Notes under the pieces: generated by a model | The model's database searches: none | Told to the model about the DNA's origin: nothing | The model's input: only the letters and a program-made list of their open reading frames with translations | Shown: positions 55,324 to 63,998 of the stretch, piece after piece | Position numbering within the stretch: position 1 is the stretch's first letter | Layout of the letters: each line of letters begins with the position of its first letter | Made by a program: the position numbers and the translations under genes | Source of the DNA: Oxalobacteraceae bacterium | GTDB taxonomy: Bacteria > Pseudomonadota > Gammaproteobacteria > Burkholderiales > Burkholderiaceae_D | NCBI GenBank assembly: GCA_021299035.1 | Contig: JAJTGD010000011.1 | Coordinates: 1 to 64,000, forward strand | Length of the DNA stretch: 64,000 bases | Direction: 5' to 3'

Positions 55324-56468
55324 ATCCTATAGAGAGTCGCCCATCGCCCACCATCTGGATCAGTCTATTAGCACTGGTATGTTTTTTCGTATGGGCATCA
55401 CAAGCGGAGCTGGAGCAGCTAACCCGAGCACCAGGACAAATTATTGCCAGTGGGCGCACACAAATCATCCAGGCAAGTGATGGCGGCGTATTGCAGGCAT
55501 TGCGTGTCAAAGAGGGCGACACCGTAGAACGTGGCCAGTTACTGGCACTGCTTGATAGTCAGAAGCTTCGCGCTGCCTATCAGGAAACTCGGTCGCGCGA
55601 GCTTGCGCTGCGTGCTACGGTGGCCCGATTACAAGCAGAATTAGTGGGCGGAGAGCCCGTGTTTTCTTCAGAGATCGCGGGCTATCCGCAATTTCGTACG
55701 AATCAGCTGGCACTGCTACAGAAACGTCGCGCTTCGATCAACGAAGAAACTGCTGCGCTGCGCAAGCTGCTCGAGCTAGCGCAGCGCGAACTTGCGATGA
55801 CATCGCCGCTAGTAAATACTGGCGATGTATCGCAAGCAGATGTATTGAAGCTGGAGCGGCAGGTCGCCGATCTGCAGGCGCAGATCACGAATCGTCAGAA
55901 TAAATATTTTCAGGATGCACAGGCCGACTTGTCGCGCGCTGAAGAAGAGTTAGCGGGCGTGCAGCAGATGCTGGCACAACGCGCTGACCTGCTGGCACGT
56001 ACCGAGCTGCGCGCACCGATGCGAGGTGTCGTAAAAAATATTCGTATGACCACGCTAGGCGGTACCTTAAAGCCCACCGAGGAGCTGATGCAGATCGTGC
56101 CGATCGAAAAGGAGTTATTGGTCGAGGCGCGTATACGACCCGCTGATATCGCCTTCATACACACCGGACAAGCGGCCAGCGTCAAGGTTGATGCTTACGA
56201 CTACACCTTGTATGGCTGGCTGGATGGGAAGGTCAGCTATCTAAGCCCGGATACACTCACCGATGATCTGAAACAAGGTGAGCAAGCCTACTATCGTATG
56301 CAAGTGCGCGCTGAGGGCAAGTCATTCGGTGGCCACGCGGATCAGAGCATACAGCTACAACCTGGCATGACGGTAAGCGTTGAAGTCAAGACGGGCAAGA
56401 ATACGGTGCTGCGCTACCTCGCCAAACCGATCGTCAGAACGCTACGAGAAGCAATGGTCGAGAAATAA
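55320..56468 (+). CDS. HlyD-family membrane fusion protein of the type I exporter
   Basis: 382 residues from a GTG at 55320 that overlaps the ABC stop (GTGA). One membrane segment lies near residues 10-28. A lipoyl-like half follows (GQIIASGRTQIIQASDGGVLQALRVKEGDTVERGQLLALLD by ASDGGVLQALRVKEGD), then a long coiled coil (about 85-225), the second lipoyl half (LRAPMRGVVKNIRMTTLGGTL by APMRGVVKNIRMTT) and the C-terminal beta domain ending in LQPGMTVSVEVKTGKNTVLRYL. It bridges the ABC transporter and the TolC channel. Confidence 0.94.
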   Translation: MNPIESRPSPTIWISLLALVCFFVWASQAELEQLTRAPGQIIASGRTQIIQASDGGVLQALRVKEGDTVERGQLLALLDSQKLRAAYQETRSRELALRATVARLQAELVGGEPVFSSEIAGYPQFRTNQLALLQKRRASINEETAALRKLLELAQRELAMTSPLVNTGDVSQADVLKLERQVADLQAQITNRQNKYFQDAQADLSRAEEELAGVQQMLAQRADLLARTELRAPMRGVVKNIRMTTLGGTLKPTEELMQIVPIEKELLVEARIRPADIAFIHTGQAASVKVDAYDYTLYGWLDGKVSYLSPDTLTDDLKQGEQAYYRMQVRAEGKSFGGHADQSIQLQPGMTVSVEVKTGKNTVLRYLAKPIVRTLREAMVEK

Positions 56469-58379
56469 TCAAGCATCCCAGACGATTTCCGCCTGCAATA
56501 CGCCACGCAGCGCGTTGCAGACACAAACAGCTTGTGCGCGGCGCAGATCCATCAGCGTGATCGACCGTTCGATTACATTCCAGTCAGTATCTTCCAACAG
56601 CAGCGAACGCATTACCCCGGGCAGTACGCCGGCCGATAAGGGCGGCGTTACCCACTGATCATCGAGCTTGATCAAGACATTGCTGCGCCCACCTTCGGTC
56701 AGCTCGCCATGCTCATTGAAGAACAGTGTATCAAAAGCACCGACGCGCTCTGCCTGCTGCCAGCCTTCATCGTAAACATGGCGCAATGAGGTTTTATGCG
56801 CAAGCAGCACATCTTCTGAGGACATGACTATCGGTGAAAGTAAAAGCCTTACAGGTTGCTGTACTAGCTGCAGCCGTGCGCTATGTAACTGTATTTCTCC
56901 GGAGGGCGTCAGCACGAGTCGTAATCGGTAATCATGCTCATCCGCGATCACAGCGCACTCGGCAATAACACGCTGACGCGCAGCTGCAAGATCAAAGGGA
57001 AATCCAAACGCACGGGCTGAAGAGGTCAGTCGTATCAGGTGCCGGTCAAGTAAATCACAACCATGCCGAGTGGCACGCATCGTCTCGAATAGGTTGAATG
57101 CGGATGGCATGCCGGTCAGAAAGCGCGCCTTCAACAGACACTCCTGATATTCCGCCAAGGCATCGCTGTCGTACACAATACCGGCTCCGATGCCCATCTC
57201 TGCCTGTCGATAGTTATTTTCGTTAGGCGCATCGAGAAGTAGCGTTCGAATCGGCACCGAGAGTGCGAAGTCACCGAGTTCCTGCTCGGCCGTCGGCGGG
57301 TCAAACCAACCGATTGCACCGGTATACAAACGCCGCGGCCAAGGCTCTAGCGCATGCAGTATCTGCATAGCCCGACGCTTTGGCGCCCCGGTGATTGAGC
57401 CACAGGGGTACAGTGCTTCGAATACCTCGGACAATCGAGTGCCAGCACGCCGATCTGCGACAATCGTCGATGTCATCTGTAACACCGCACCAAAGCGCTC
57501 GACTGAAAATAAATCAGGCACCTTGACCGAGCCGGTCACTGCAATTCGACCAAGATCATTGCGCAACAGATCAACAATCATCAGATTCTCTGCACGCTCT
57601 TTAGTACTCTCTTGTAAACCTCGAGTTCGCTGTGTATTCAATACATCGTCATCACTCGCAGCGGCTGTACCCTTCATCGGCCGACAGGTGAGTTGTCCGT
57701 GGTCGTGACGTACAAACAACTCCGGCGAGAGCGACAATACCGATGAGCCATCAGGCAAGGCAATCAACGCACCGTAGGGCACAGGCTGTCGCTCGCGCAA
57801 AGCGGCGTATAGCGCCACTGGCTCGCCATGCATCGCGAACCGCAGCGGAAAAGTAAAGTTCGCCTGATAGATATCACCCGCTTCGATATAGCGCTTAATC
57901 CTGTCAATAGCTTGTACGAACTCGGCCTCCGATAGCGCGGGCTGGATTTGTGTGACCGCATAAGACCGGGCGCTCGTCTGTTGCTCCAGCCATGCGTTCA
58001 CCTCTTCTGTGCTTAGCCGCTGATAAGACCTGAACAGAAGCACCGTTGCTAAAGCTTGGTGATCGATACGACGCTGCTGAATATGCTGGCGGATACTTTG
58101 ATCGTTGTCGTGAACGTCAACCTTAACGTCACCTACCTCATCAGCGTTAGTACGATCATCGTCGATACGATGCGCTCGATGACCAAACTCGTAGGTGAAT
58201 AGGGTCACCGCATAGAAGCCTTGATCTAGTGCTCGCTGCAAGTCCTCAAAAAAACGGCCGTCGTCATCACCGTCGTGAAGCTGCAGTGAACCAGTGTAAT
58301 CGGTATAGCAGCGCGATCGTCGCTCAGATGATGGTGAGAGACTTGCATCATCTAATAAGGCAAACACCGTGCTGCTCAT
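56469..58379 (-). CDS. pabB: Aminodeoxychorismate synthase component I fused to aminodeoxychorismate lyase
   Basis: 636 residues. Residues up to about 420 are a chorismate-utilising domain: DIYQANFTFPLRF, the PabB motif CRPMKGTAAASDD, LMIVDLLRNDLGRI and CGSITGAPKRRAMQIL. From about 428 an aminotransferase class IV domain follows (FNLFETMRATRHGCDLLDRHLIRL, by FETMRATRHG; then LAHKTSLRHVYDEG, ELTEGGRSNVLIKL, GVLPGVMRSLLL), as in PabC. The fusion should make 4-aminobenzoate for folate from chorismate, with the amidotransferase PabA supplied elsewhere. The start overlaps the lysR stop by four bases. Confidence 0.94.
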   Translation of the reverse strand: MSSTVFALLDDASLSPSSERRSRCYTDYTGSLQLHDGDDDGRFFEDLQRALDQGFYAVTLFTYEFGHRAHRIDDDRTNADEVGDVKVDVHDNDQSIRQHIQQRRIDHQALATVLLFRSYQRLSTEEVNAWLEQQTSARSYAVTQIQPALSEAEFVQAIDRIKRYIEAGDIYQANFTFPLRFAMHGEPVALYAALRERQPVPYGALIALPDGSSVLSLSPELFVRHDHGQLTCRPMKGTAAASDDDVLNTQRTRGLQESTKERAENLMIVDLLRNDLGRIAVTGSVKVPDLFSVERFGAVLQMTSTIVADRRAGTRLSEVFEALYPCGSITGAPKRRAMQILHALEPWPRRLYTGAIGWFDPPTAEQELGDFALSVPIRTLLLDAPNENNYRQAEMGIGAGIVYDSDALAEYQECLLKARFLTGMPSAFNLFETMRATRHGCDLLDRHLIRLTSSARAFGFPFDLAAARQRVIAECAVIADEHDYRLRLVLTPSGEIQLHSARLQLVQQPVRLLLSPIVMSSEDVLLAHKTSLRHVYDEGWQQAERVGAFDTLFFNEHGELTEGGRSNVLIKLDDQWVTPPLSAGVLPGVMRSLLLEDTDWNVIERSITLMDLRRAQAVCVCNALRGVLQAEIVWDA

Positions 58380-59281
58380 GACCCGGTATCGTTAGCGGAG
58401 GGCGGCAGATGTTTCGCCATAAAATCGATCAGGACCCGCACCCGATGGGGCACCTGCCGGTTGCCGGGCAAGATCGCGTACAACCCTAGTTCAGGCATCG
58501 CATAATCCTCTAATAGTTTGGTCACGCGGCCCGAAGCGAGATAAGGCTCGGCAATGAAATCGGGCTGCACAGTGATGCCGAGACCCTGCGCTGCTGCCTC
58601 GGAGAGCGCCTCGCCATTGCCAGCGCTGATACGCGACGGTACCGTAAAACTTTTCCATTTACCTTCCACCCGATAGATCCAACCAGCAGCCACCCCCGGG
58701 CTGTTGTAGGCCAGACATTCGTGCTGCGCAAGCTCAGCCGGATAACGTGGCTTACCGAAGCGCGCCAGGTAATCCGGCGACGCTAGTGTGTGCAGATGAA
58801 TGGTCCCTAATCTGCGCGCGACCTCGGTCGGGCCAAGCTGTCCGGTAATGCGAATAGCGAGATCAACTCCTTCCTCGATCAGATTGACACGCCGATCGGT
58901 GTAGTCCATGTCCAGCGAGATTTCCGGGTACTGCCGCGCAAAGTCGAGCAGCAGCGGCAGCATACGCTTCAGGCCGTAGCTGAGGGGCAGGCTGATCCGA
59001 ATATGACCACGCGCGGACTGCCGCTGCTCGGCGATACCGGTCTCGGCGGACTCAACCAGATTCAAGATCACACGGCACTTTTCCAGATAGGCGGCACCGG
59101 CCGAGGTCAGCGTCAGACGCCGGGTGCTGCGCGCCATCAGCTTCACCCCAAGATGTTGCTCCAGCGCGGCCACCTGTCGCGTGACGGCCGAGCGAGCAAC
59201 ACCCATTTGTTGGGCGACCGCCGAGAAACTACTTAACTCGGCGACGCGAACGAAGACCCGCATGGCAGAAAAACGGTCCAT
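58376..59281 (-). CDS. LysR-family transcriptional regulator
   Basis: 301 residues. The N-terminal winged helix-turn-helix (FSAVAQQMGVARSAVTRQVAAL with the family ending HLGVKLMARSTRRLTLT) is followed by the substrate-binding domain (RGHIRISLPLSYGLKRMLPLLLDFARQYPEI by HIRISLPLSYG, ending LIDFMAKHLPP). The effector is unknown. It is divergent from the dioxygenase gene with 165 bases between starts, the classic LysR layout, and overlaps pabB downstream, so it could act on either side. Confidence 0.93.
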   Translation of the reverse strand: MDRFSAMRVFVRVAELSSFSAVAQQMGVARSAVTRQVAALEQHLGVKLMARSTRRLTLTSAGAAYLEKCRVILNLVESAETGIAEQRQSARGHIRISLPLSYGLKRMLPLLLDFARQYPEISLDMDYTDRRVNLIEEGVDLAIRITGQLGPTEVARRLGTIHLHTLASPDYLARFGKPRYPAELAQHECLAYNSPGVAAGWIYRVEGKWKSFTVPSRISAGNGEALSEAAAQGLGITVQPDFIAEPYLASGRVTKLLEDYAMPELGLYAILPGNRQVPHRVRVLIDFMAKHLPPSANDTGS

Positions 59282-59446
59282 TGTTGCGTTCGATGAAACA
59301 AATAATTGCAGATTGTCCTCTTTTTCTTTGCAATTGGCACGGGTAGAGTTCGGCTCACTGACGGGGCACGCTGACAGTGACGCGTAGTCTCAGCCATTCA
59401 ATCCCTAGATAGCACTGGTCCGTATCCACCCAATCGGCGATTTATC

Positions 59447-60238
59447 GTGAACCTCCCCTCACTGTTCCTGCCCCACGGCGCACCCACGTTCGCGCTCCGC
59501 CCCGGCGTAGCGGGCCTTGCCATGACCCGCATCGCCGCCGAACTACCGCGTCCAAGAGCCATCGTGATAGTGAGCCCTCACTGGGATACTGCAACGCCGA
59601 CCGTCGGTACCGGCGAGCGGCTCGAGACGATTCATGACTTTTTCGGATTTCCTTCCGAGTTGTATGAGATTCATTACCCGGCGACGGGCTGCCCGGAGGC
59701 AGCGCGTGAAGTGATTCAAGCACTGGACAGTGCTGGTCTCGCGGTGGACGAAGCGCCTGCGCAAGGTCTGGACCACGGCGCCTGGGTACCCTTGCGACAG
59801 ATGTACCCCGATGCCGATGTACCGGTGGTACCGCTGTCCCTCCAAAGCCGCTTGGGCGTGCAAGGTGCGTATCAACTGGGGCAGGCGTTGGCGCCGCTGC
59901 GCGCGCAAGGGTTTCTGGTAATCGGGTCTGGGAATATCACGCATAACCTGGCGGACTACCGCATCGCCAGCGCCCAAGGCACAGCGTCATTTGATTACTT
60001 GCGAGCGTTCCCGAACTGGATGACTGAGCACTTACAGCAGCATGATCTGGCGGCGCTACTGGATTACCGTCGACGCGCGCCTGAAGCCGCCCGTGCGCAT
60101 CCCACCGATGAGCATCTGCAGCCACTGTATGTGGCGCTTGGTGCTGCCGGCCCGCAGGCGACCGTCGAGCATCTGCATACCGGCATCAGCGATTATGTGC
60201 TCGCCATGGATGCGTATTCCTTCACAACACGACACTGA
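59447..60238 (+). CDS. ygiD: DODA-type extradiol dioxygenase (LigB superfamily)
   Basis: 263 residues from a GTG at 59447. Metal-ligand segments of the DODA/YgiD family are present: LFLPHGAPTFA, IVIVSPHWDT, AQGLDHGAWVPLRQMYPDADVPVV by GLDHGAWVPL, and IGSGNITHNL. Members open catechol rings such as DOPA with oxygen, and the E. coli homologue is YgiD; the true substrate here is unknown. It is followed by cybB-type cytochrome b561 after two bases. Confidence 0.92.
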   Translation: MNLPSLFLPHGAPTFALRPGVAGLAMTRIAAELPRPRAIVIVSPHWDTATPTVGTGERLETIHDFFGFPSELYEIHYPATGCPEAAREVIQALDSAGLAVDEAPAQGLDHGAWVPLRQMYPDADVPVVPLSLQSRLGVQGAYQLGQALAPLRAQGFLVIGSGNITHNLADYRIASAQGTASFDYLRAFPNWMTEHLQQHDLAALLDYRRRAPEAARAHPTDEHLQPLYVALGAAGPQATVEHLHTGISDYVLAMDAYSFTTRH

Positions 60239-60240
60239 CC

Positions 60241-60822
60241 ATGGATAGCACCACGACCGCGGACGATCAACGACCTATGCAATACACAGGTACCGCCAAG
60301 GTTTTGCACTGGCTGATGGCACTGCTCATCGTCGGTCTGTTCGCACTCGGCCAGTACATGAGTGATCTGCCGATGTCACCGCGCAAGCTGCAGCTGTACT
60401 CCTGGCACAAATGGATCGGCGTCACGGCATTTCTGCTGCTACTAGTGCGCATGGCCTGGCGCCTCACACATCAACCACCCGCACTACCGACACAGATACC
60501 CCCACTGCTTCGGTTCGCCTCCCATATTGGTCATGGTGCGCTTTATCTGCTGATGCTGGCGATTCCATTATCCGGCTGGTTGATGAGTTCGGCCAAGGGA
60601 TATCAGACCGTGTGGTTCGGCGTGCTGCCGATTCCAGATCTACTCGGCAAAGATAAACAGCTTGGCGACGCACTGGCTGAGGTCCATGGTGCGCTGAATA
60701 GTGTGCTGGCGCTGGTGGTACTAATTCATGTCGCCGCCGCATTGAAGCATCATTTCATCGACCGTGATGATGTACTCCGACGAATACTACCCGCTCGCAA
60801 ACAAGAATCCCAACCGCAGTAA
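60241..60822 (+). CDS. Cytochrome b561
   Basis: 193 residues with four membrane segments and the heme-ligand histidines of bacterial b561: KVLHWLMA, YSWHKWIGVTAF, FASHIGHGALYLLML and VLIHVAAALKHHFIDRDDVL. It is a di-heme inner-membrane electron carrier, perhaps acting on superoxide or quinones. Placed two bases after the dioxygenase and just upstream of yceI. The cytochrome b561-YceI pairing is common and suggests a shared function in quinone or isoprenoid handling. Confidence 0.93.
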   Translation: MDSTTTADDQRPMQYTGTAKVLHWLMALLIVGLFALGQYMSDLPMSPRKLQLYSWHKWIGVTAFLLLLVRMAWRLTHQPPALPTQIPPLLRFASHIGHGALYLLMLAIPLSGWLMSSAKGYQTVWFGVLPIPDLLGKDKQLGDALAEVHGALNSVLALVVLIHVAAALKHHFIDRDDVLRRILPARKQESQPQ

Positions 60823-60847
60823 AACCTTCACCTCTGGAGAAATAACA

Positions 60848-61426
60848 ATGAAGACTATGACTCGCCTGATCACCACTCTTGCACTCAGCAGCGCGATGAT
60901 TGCACCTGTACTTGCAGCACCTGTAACTTACGGCGTAGAAGCTAACCACAGTTTCCCGCGCTTCTCCTATACCCACCTCGGTTTCAGCACACAGCAGTCG
61001 CGCTTCGACAAAACAACTGGCTCGGTGGTATTCGACAAGGAAGGGCGCACCGGATCGGTGGATATCACCATCGATACACGCTCGGTGAATACCGGCTCAG
61101 CGCTGTTTAACCAGCATATCCAAGCGGAAGATTTTCTGGATACGGCCAAGTTCCCGACTGTGACCTTCAAATCGACCAAGGTTGTATTCGATGGTGACAA
61201 GCCCGCCAGCATCGAGGGCGATCTCACCATGAAAGGCATTACCAAGCGCGTCACACTGACCGTCACACGCTTCCTCGCAGCACCGCACCCGATTCAAAAG
61301 AAAGACACGGTCGGTGCCGATGCCTACACTATCGTCAAGCGTACTGACTTCAACATGGGCAAGTACGCACCAGCAGTCAGCGATGAGGTCCGCATTGATA
61401 TCGCGATCGAAGCGCTGAAGCAGTAA
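60848..61426 (+). CDS. yceI: YceI-family periplasmic protein
   Basis: 192 residues from the ATG at 60848, with CTGGAGAAATAACA upstream. A signal peptide ending in VLAAP is followed by the YceI lipocalin-like barrel: YGVEANHSFPRFSYTHLGFSTQQSRFDKTTG by HSFPRFSYTHLG, GSVDITIDTRSVNTGS, AEDFLDTAKFPTVTFKST by FLDTAKFPTVTF and MKGITKRVTLTV, ending in VRIDIAIEALKQ. Family members bind polyisoprenoids such as ubiquinone precursors in the periplasm. It forms an operon with the cytochrome b561 gene. Confidence 0.96.
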   Translation: MKTMTRLITTLALSSAMIAPVLAAPVTYGVEANHSFPRFSYTHLGFSTQQSRFDKTTGSVVFDKEGRTGSVDITIDTRSVNTGSALFNQHIQAEDFLDTAKFPTVTFKSTKVVFDGDKPASIEGDLTMKGITKRVTLTVTRFLAAPHPIQKKDTVGADAYTIVKRTDFNMGKYAPAVSDEVRIDIAIEALKQ

Positions 61427-61447
61427 TTATTAATGCTCACTAGCAAA

Positions 61448-61475
61448 AACGCCCGCGCAATGCGGGCGTTTTTTT
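61448..61475 (+). terminator. Intrinsic terminator after yceI
   Basis: AACGCCCGC and GCGGGCGTT form a nine-base stem with loop GCAAT, followed by five further T. It ends the yceI transcript and, read from the other side, the convergent rhodanese gene. Confidence 0.92.
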
Positions 61476-61493
61476 GAGTACGACTGTGTTTGC

Positions 61494-62102
61494 TTAGCGC
61501 GGCTCAGGCAAAGTGAATTTTTCTTTCTCGAGGCGATAAGACCAGGGCAAGCCTGCATTCTTCCAGCCATTGACTACCCGCTTGCCGGCATTTGGGCCCT
61601 CTTTCGCAACATCGCCTTCGAAGCCATCGACTACCGTATACACCTGCGCAAAGCCCGCCTCTGACAGTTGGGTCGCTGCACGTCCAGAACGATCACCCGA
61701 ACGACAGATCAGCACGATCGGATCACTCTTACTCAAGCCCTTGGCATTTGCACGACGGGCGATTTCTTTTTCAAAGTCTTTATTCAGCTCCAACTGAAAG
61801 CGACCAGCCTTCTCATCCCAGGCAGCATTCGGGGGATGCTCATACATTGGTACATACGCATCGACACTCGTTGCCACGCCGGTGTAGGTAATCTCACCGC
61901 GCGTGCGAATATCCACAAACAGCACCTTGTCGCCCTGCTGCTGCTTCATCTCGTAGGCTTCTTTTACATCCAGATACAAGCCAGGCTTGGTTCTTTTACT
62001 CGTCGGCACCTGCGCTACATCGAGCGCAAACACTGGCGTCAGACCCGATACCAGCGTCGCACAGAAGAAGCTCGCAGTCATTAATCGATGAATGGTCATC
62101 AT
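61494..62102 (-). CDS. Periplasmic rhodanese-like protein
   Basis: 202 residues. Signal peptide ending in VFALD, then a rhodanese domain with VDIRTRGEITYTGVAT at the start and the active-site loop LICRSGDRSGRAA, which keeps the catalytic cysteine. Between them an insert of about 50 residues (PMYEHPPNAAWDEKAG) is typical of the periplasmic rhodanese group. The sulfur donor and acceptor are unknown. The ATG at 62102 has TGGGAGGGC before it. Confidence 0.87.
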   Translation of the reverse strand: MMTIHRLMTASFFCATLVSGLTPVFALDVAQVPTSKRTKPGLYLDVKEAYEMKQQQGDKVLFVDIRTRGEITYTGVATSVDAYVPMYEHPPNAAWDEKAGRFQLELNKDFEKEIARRANAKGLSKSDPIVLICRSGDRSGRAATQLSEAGFAQVYTVVDGFEGDVAKEGPNAGKRVVNGWKNAGLPWSYRLEKEKFTLPEPR

Positions 62103-62126
62103 GCCCTCCCAGTCAATCTCGATCCG

Positions 62127-63137
62127 CTAGGTGGACGCACCATCCGATGCCGGACCAGTACGCTTGACAACACCTATCTGCGCCTCGAAGGCGCGTAGAC
62201 GCTTGTAAACCGAGATCAGCTCGACAATCGTGCTCCAGCTACGTACCAAGAATTGGAACGACATCTCGACGCGTCCGAAGGCACGCACGATCTGCTGCAT
62301 CACTCCCAGCGTAATGGCACCGGACACCACCGTTGGGCCCAGAGCGATATAAGGCACCAGTACCCCGAATTGCAGATAGCTGAACTTCGCGATATCGAAA
62401 TACATGTAATGGAAAAAAAGACGGAAGTAGTTTGTTCTCACATGCGAGAACAGATCTTTGACGATCGGCTCGCTACCGCGCGCCCCATCATCTTCCGCAT
62501 GCACTAACTCTTTGCGATAAGCGGCCTCGACACGCTGGTTATTAAACTCCAAGCCCGGTAGTTTTATACCCACTAGTGCCAACACTACGGTACCAAATAG
62601 TGCGAACAAGATCGCGACATAAACCAGCGCATGCTCCACCTCACCGAACACCGGCACCTCGGAAACTTTCTTCGACAGATTCCAGAGGATCGGCAAAAAG
62701 GCGAATAGCGTCATCAAGGAATCCATCATGTTCGAGCCAAGTGATTCCATGATCACCGAGAATCGCTTGGTATCTTCTTGTACACGCTGGCTGGCACCCT
62801 CGATATGGCGCAGTGTTGACCAGTGCGCCATATAGTAGTCATTCATTGCATCACGCCAGCGGAATACCCAGTGCTTGGTAAAAAATGCCAACAATACTGC
62901 GACCAACACATAGGTGCCTGCCAATTTGGCAAAGGTCATGAGAAAACTGAAGAACTCCTCAAGCGTCACATTGCCGGGCTTGGCCAGCGCTTTTTGGACC
63001 ACATCGTAGAAACCACCGAACCAGTCATTGATGGCGACATCAATCTGTACCTGATACCAAGTACCTAGCAAAATAATGGCCGCACCCGGCCAAGACCACA
63101 GTAACCAGCGCCGCGAAAGAAAGAAAGAATTGAACAT
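62127..63137 (-). CDS. sbmA: SbmA/BacA-like inner-membrane peptide transporter
   Basis: 336 residues, somewhat shorter than the E. coli protein of about 400. Family features: NDWFGGFYDVVQKAL, KHWVFRWRDAMNDYYMAHW (by RWRDAMNDYYMAHW), EGASQRVQEDTKRFS, VEAAYRKELVHAEDDG and RLFFHYMYFDIAKFSYLQ (by FHYMYFDIAKF). SbmA and BacA are proton-driven importers of proline-rich and nonribosomal peptides and have no ATPase. The chaN-like gene lies 18 bases upstream and may share its transcript. Confidence 0.9.
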   Translation of the reverse strand: MFNSFFLSRRWLLWSWPGAAIILLGTWYQVQIDVAINDWFGGFYDVVQKALAKPGNVTLEEFFSFLMTFAKLAGTYVLVAVLLAFFTKHWVFRWRDAMNDYYMAHWSTLRHIEGASQRVQEDTKRFSVIMESLGSNMMDSLMTLFAFLPILWNLSKKVSEVPVFGEVEHALVYVAILFALFGTVVLALVGIKLPGLEFNNQRVEAAYRKELVHAEDDGARGSEPIVKDLFSHVRTNYFRLFFHYMYFDIAKFSYLQFGVLVPYIALGPTVVSGAITLGVMQQIVRAFGRVEMSFQFLVRSWSTIVELISVYKRLRAFEAQIGVVKRTGPASDGAST

Positions 63138-63155
63138 GCCGTGTCTCTTACAGGA

Positions 63156-63998
63156 TTATTTTATTTTGAAATTTTCGCAAGGATCCGATCGCTCCGCCTG
63201 CTCACTCAACCAGACGATGTCATAACGGCCTTTAAGCGACTGTACCAGCTCTTCGCGCATACCGTCGGCCTCGACAAAACCGACTGCCGTGACGCGCAAA
63301 GCAGGTGTCGTGGCACTCAGCACCTGGGGAACACCGTAGTCCTTGCGCACATGGCCGTTACCGGCAACCAGCAACGACGGCACGCGCTCAAGCAGCGCTT
63401 GTGCCATCGAAATATCCGTTGCACGCTGCACCAAGCGCATCGGCTCGATATATCTTTCTGGTAGCTTCCCACAATGACCGTCGATCAGATCCTGATCTAG
63501 TTGCTGGCGCGCGGCTTGAGAGAGCGGCGCATTGCGGTAAGTCTGTCCCAGTGGCGTTGATAGCGCAGATGCACCCTGACTAAATAATTGCTTGGAAAAG
63601 CCTTTCGGTAGATTGCCGCCAACCAGCGGCAGCCCCGCGCTACGAATTGCATCGAATAGGGGCGCATGCAGCGGCCAGCTCCATGCCTGAGGATCGAAGC
63701 CAGCCGCCTGCAGATCAGCAAGTAATGCGCCTTCGCGCACAACCTGTGCGGGCGACGGTAAATGCTCGGCGACTACGGAGAGCTTGTCACGGGCAAGCCT
63801 GCGGATCAGCTGCGCTCGAAGTGCATGGTGCTGCGCGTTGTCGTGTAACTCGCCGAGCAAAACGATATCCTGCGAACGGAGCCTGTCAATCAGTACCTGC
63901 TCGCTAATTTCCTGGCCGCTGCTCAGATCGATGATCTGCGCGTGAGCCGACTGCATCACCCATAGCAGACCGCACAGCGCGACTGCCAGTGCACTCAA
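63156..63998 (-). CDS. ChaN-family lipoprotein-like protein, possibly cut by the right edge
   Basis: 280 residues as seen, from a TTG at 63998; the true start may lie beyond the window. A hydrophobic N-terminus (ALAVALCGLLWVMQSAHA) looks like a signal peptide. The ChaN (DUF399) domain is clear: VLLGELHDNAQHHALR near residue 47, VAEHLPSPAQ, WSWPLHAPLF, PLVGGNLPK, RLVQRATDISMAQAL and LLVAGNGHVRKDYGVP. ChaN of Campylobacter binds heme in the outer membrane; the role here is inferred from that. Confidence 0.87.
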   Translation of the reverse strand: MSALAVALCGLLWVMQSAHAQIIDLSSGQEISEQVLIDRLRSQDIVLLGELHDNAQHHALRAQLIRRLARDKLSVVAEHLPSPAQVVREGALLADLQAAGFDPQAWSWPLHAPLFDAIRSAGLPLVGGNLPKGFSKQLFSQGASALSTPLGQTYRNAPLSQAARQQLDQDLIDGHCGKLPERYIEPMRLVQRATDISMAQALLERVPSLLVAGNGHVRKDYGVPQVLSATTPALRVTAVGFVEADGMREELVQSLKGRYDIVWLSEQAERSDPCENFKIK

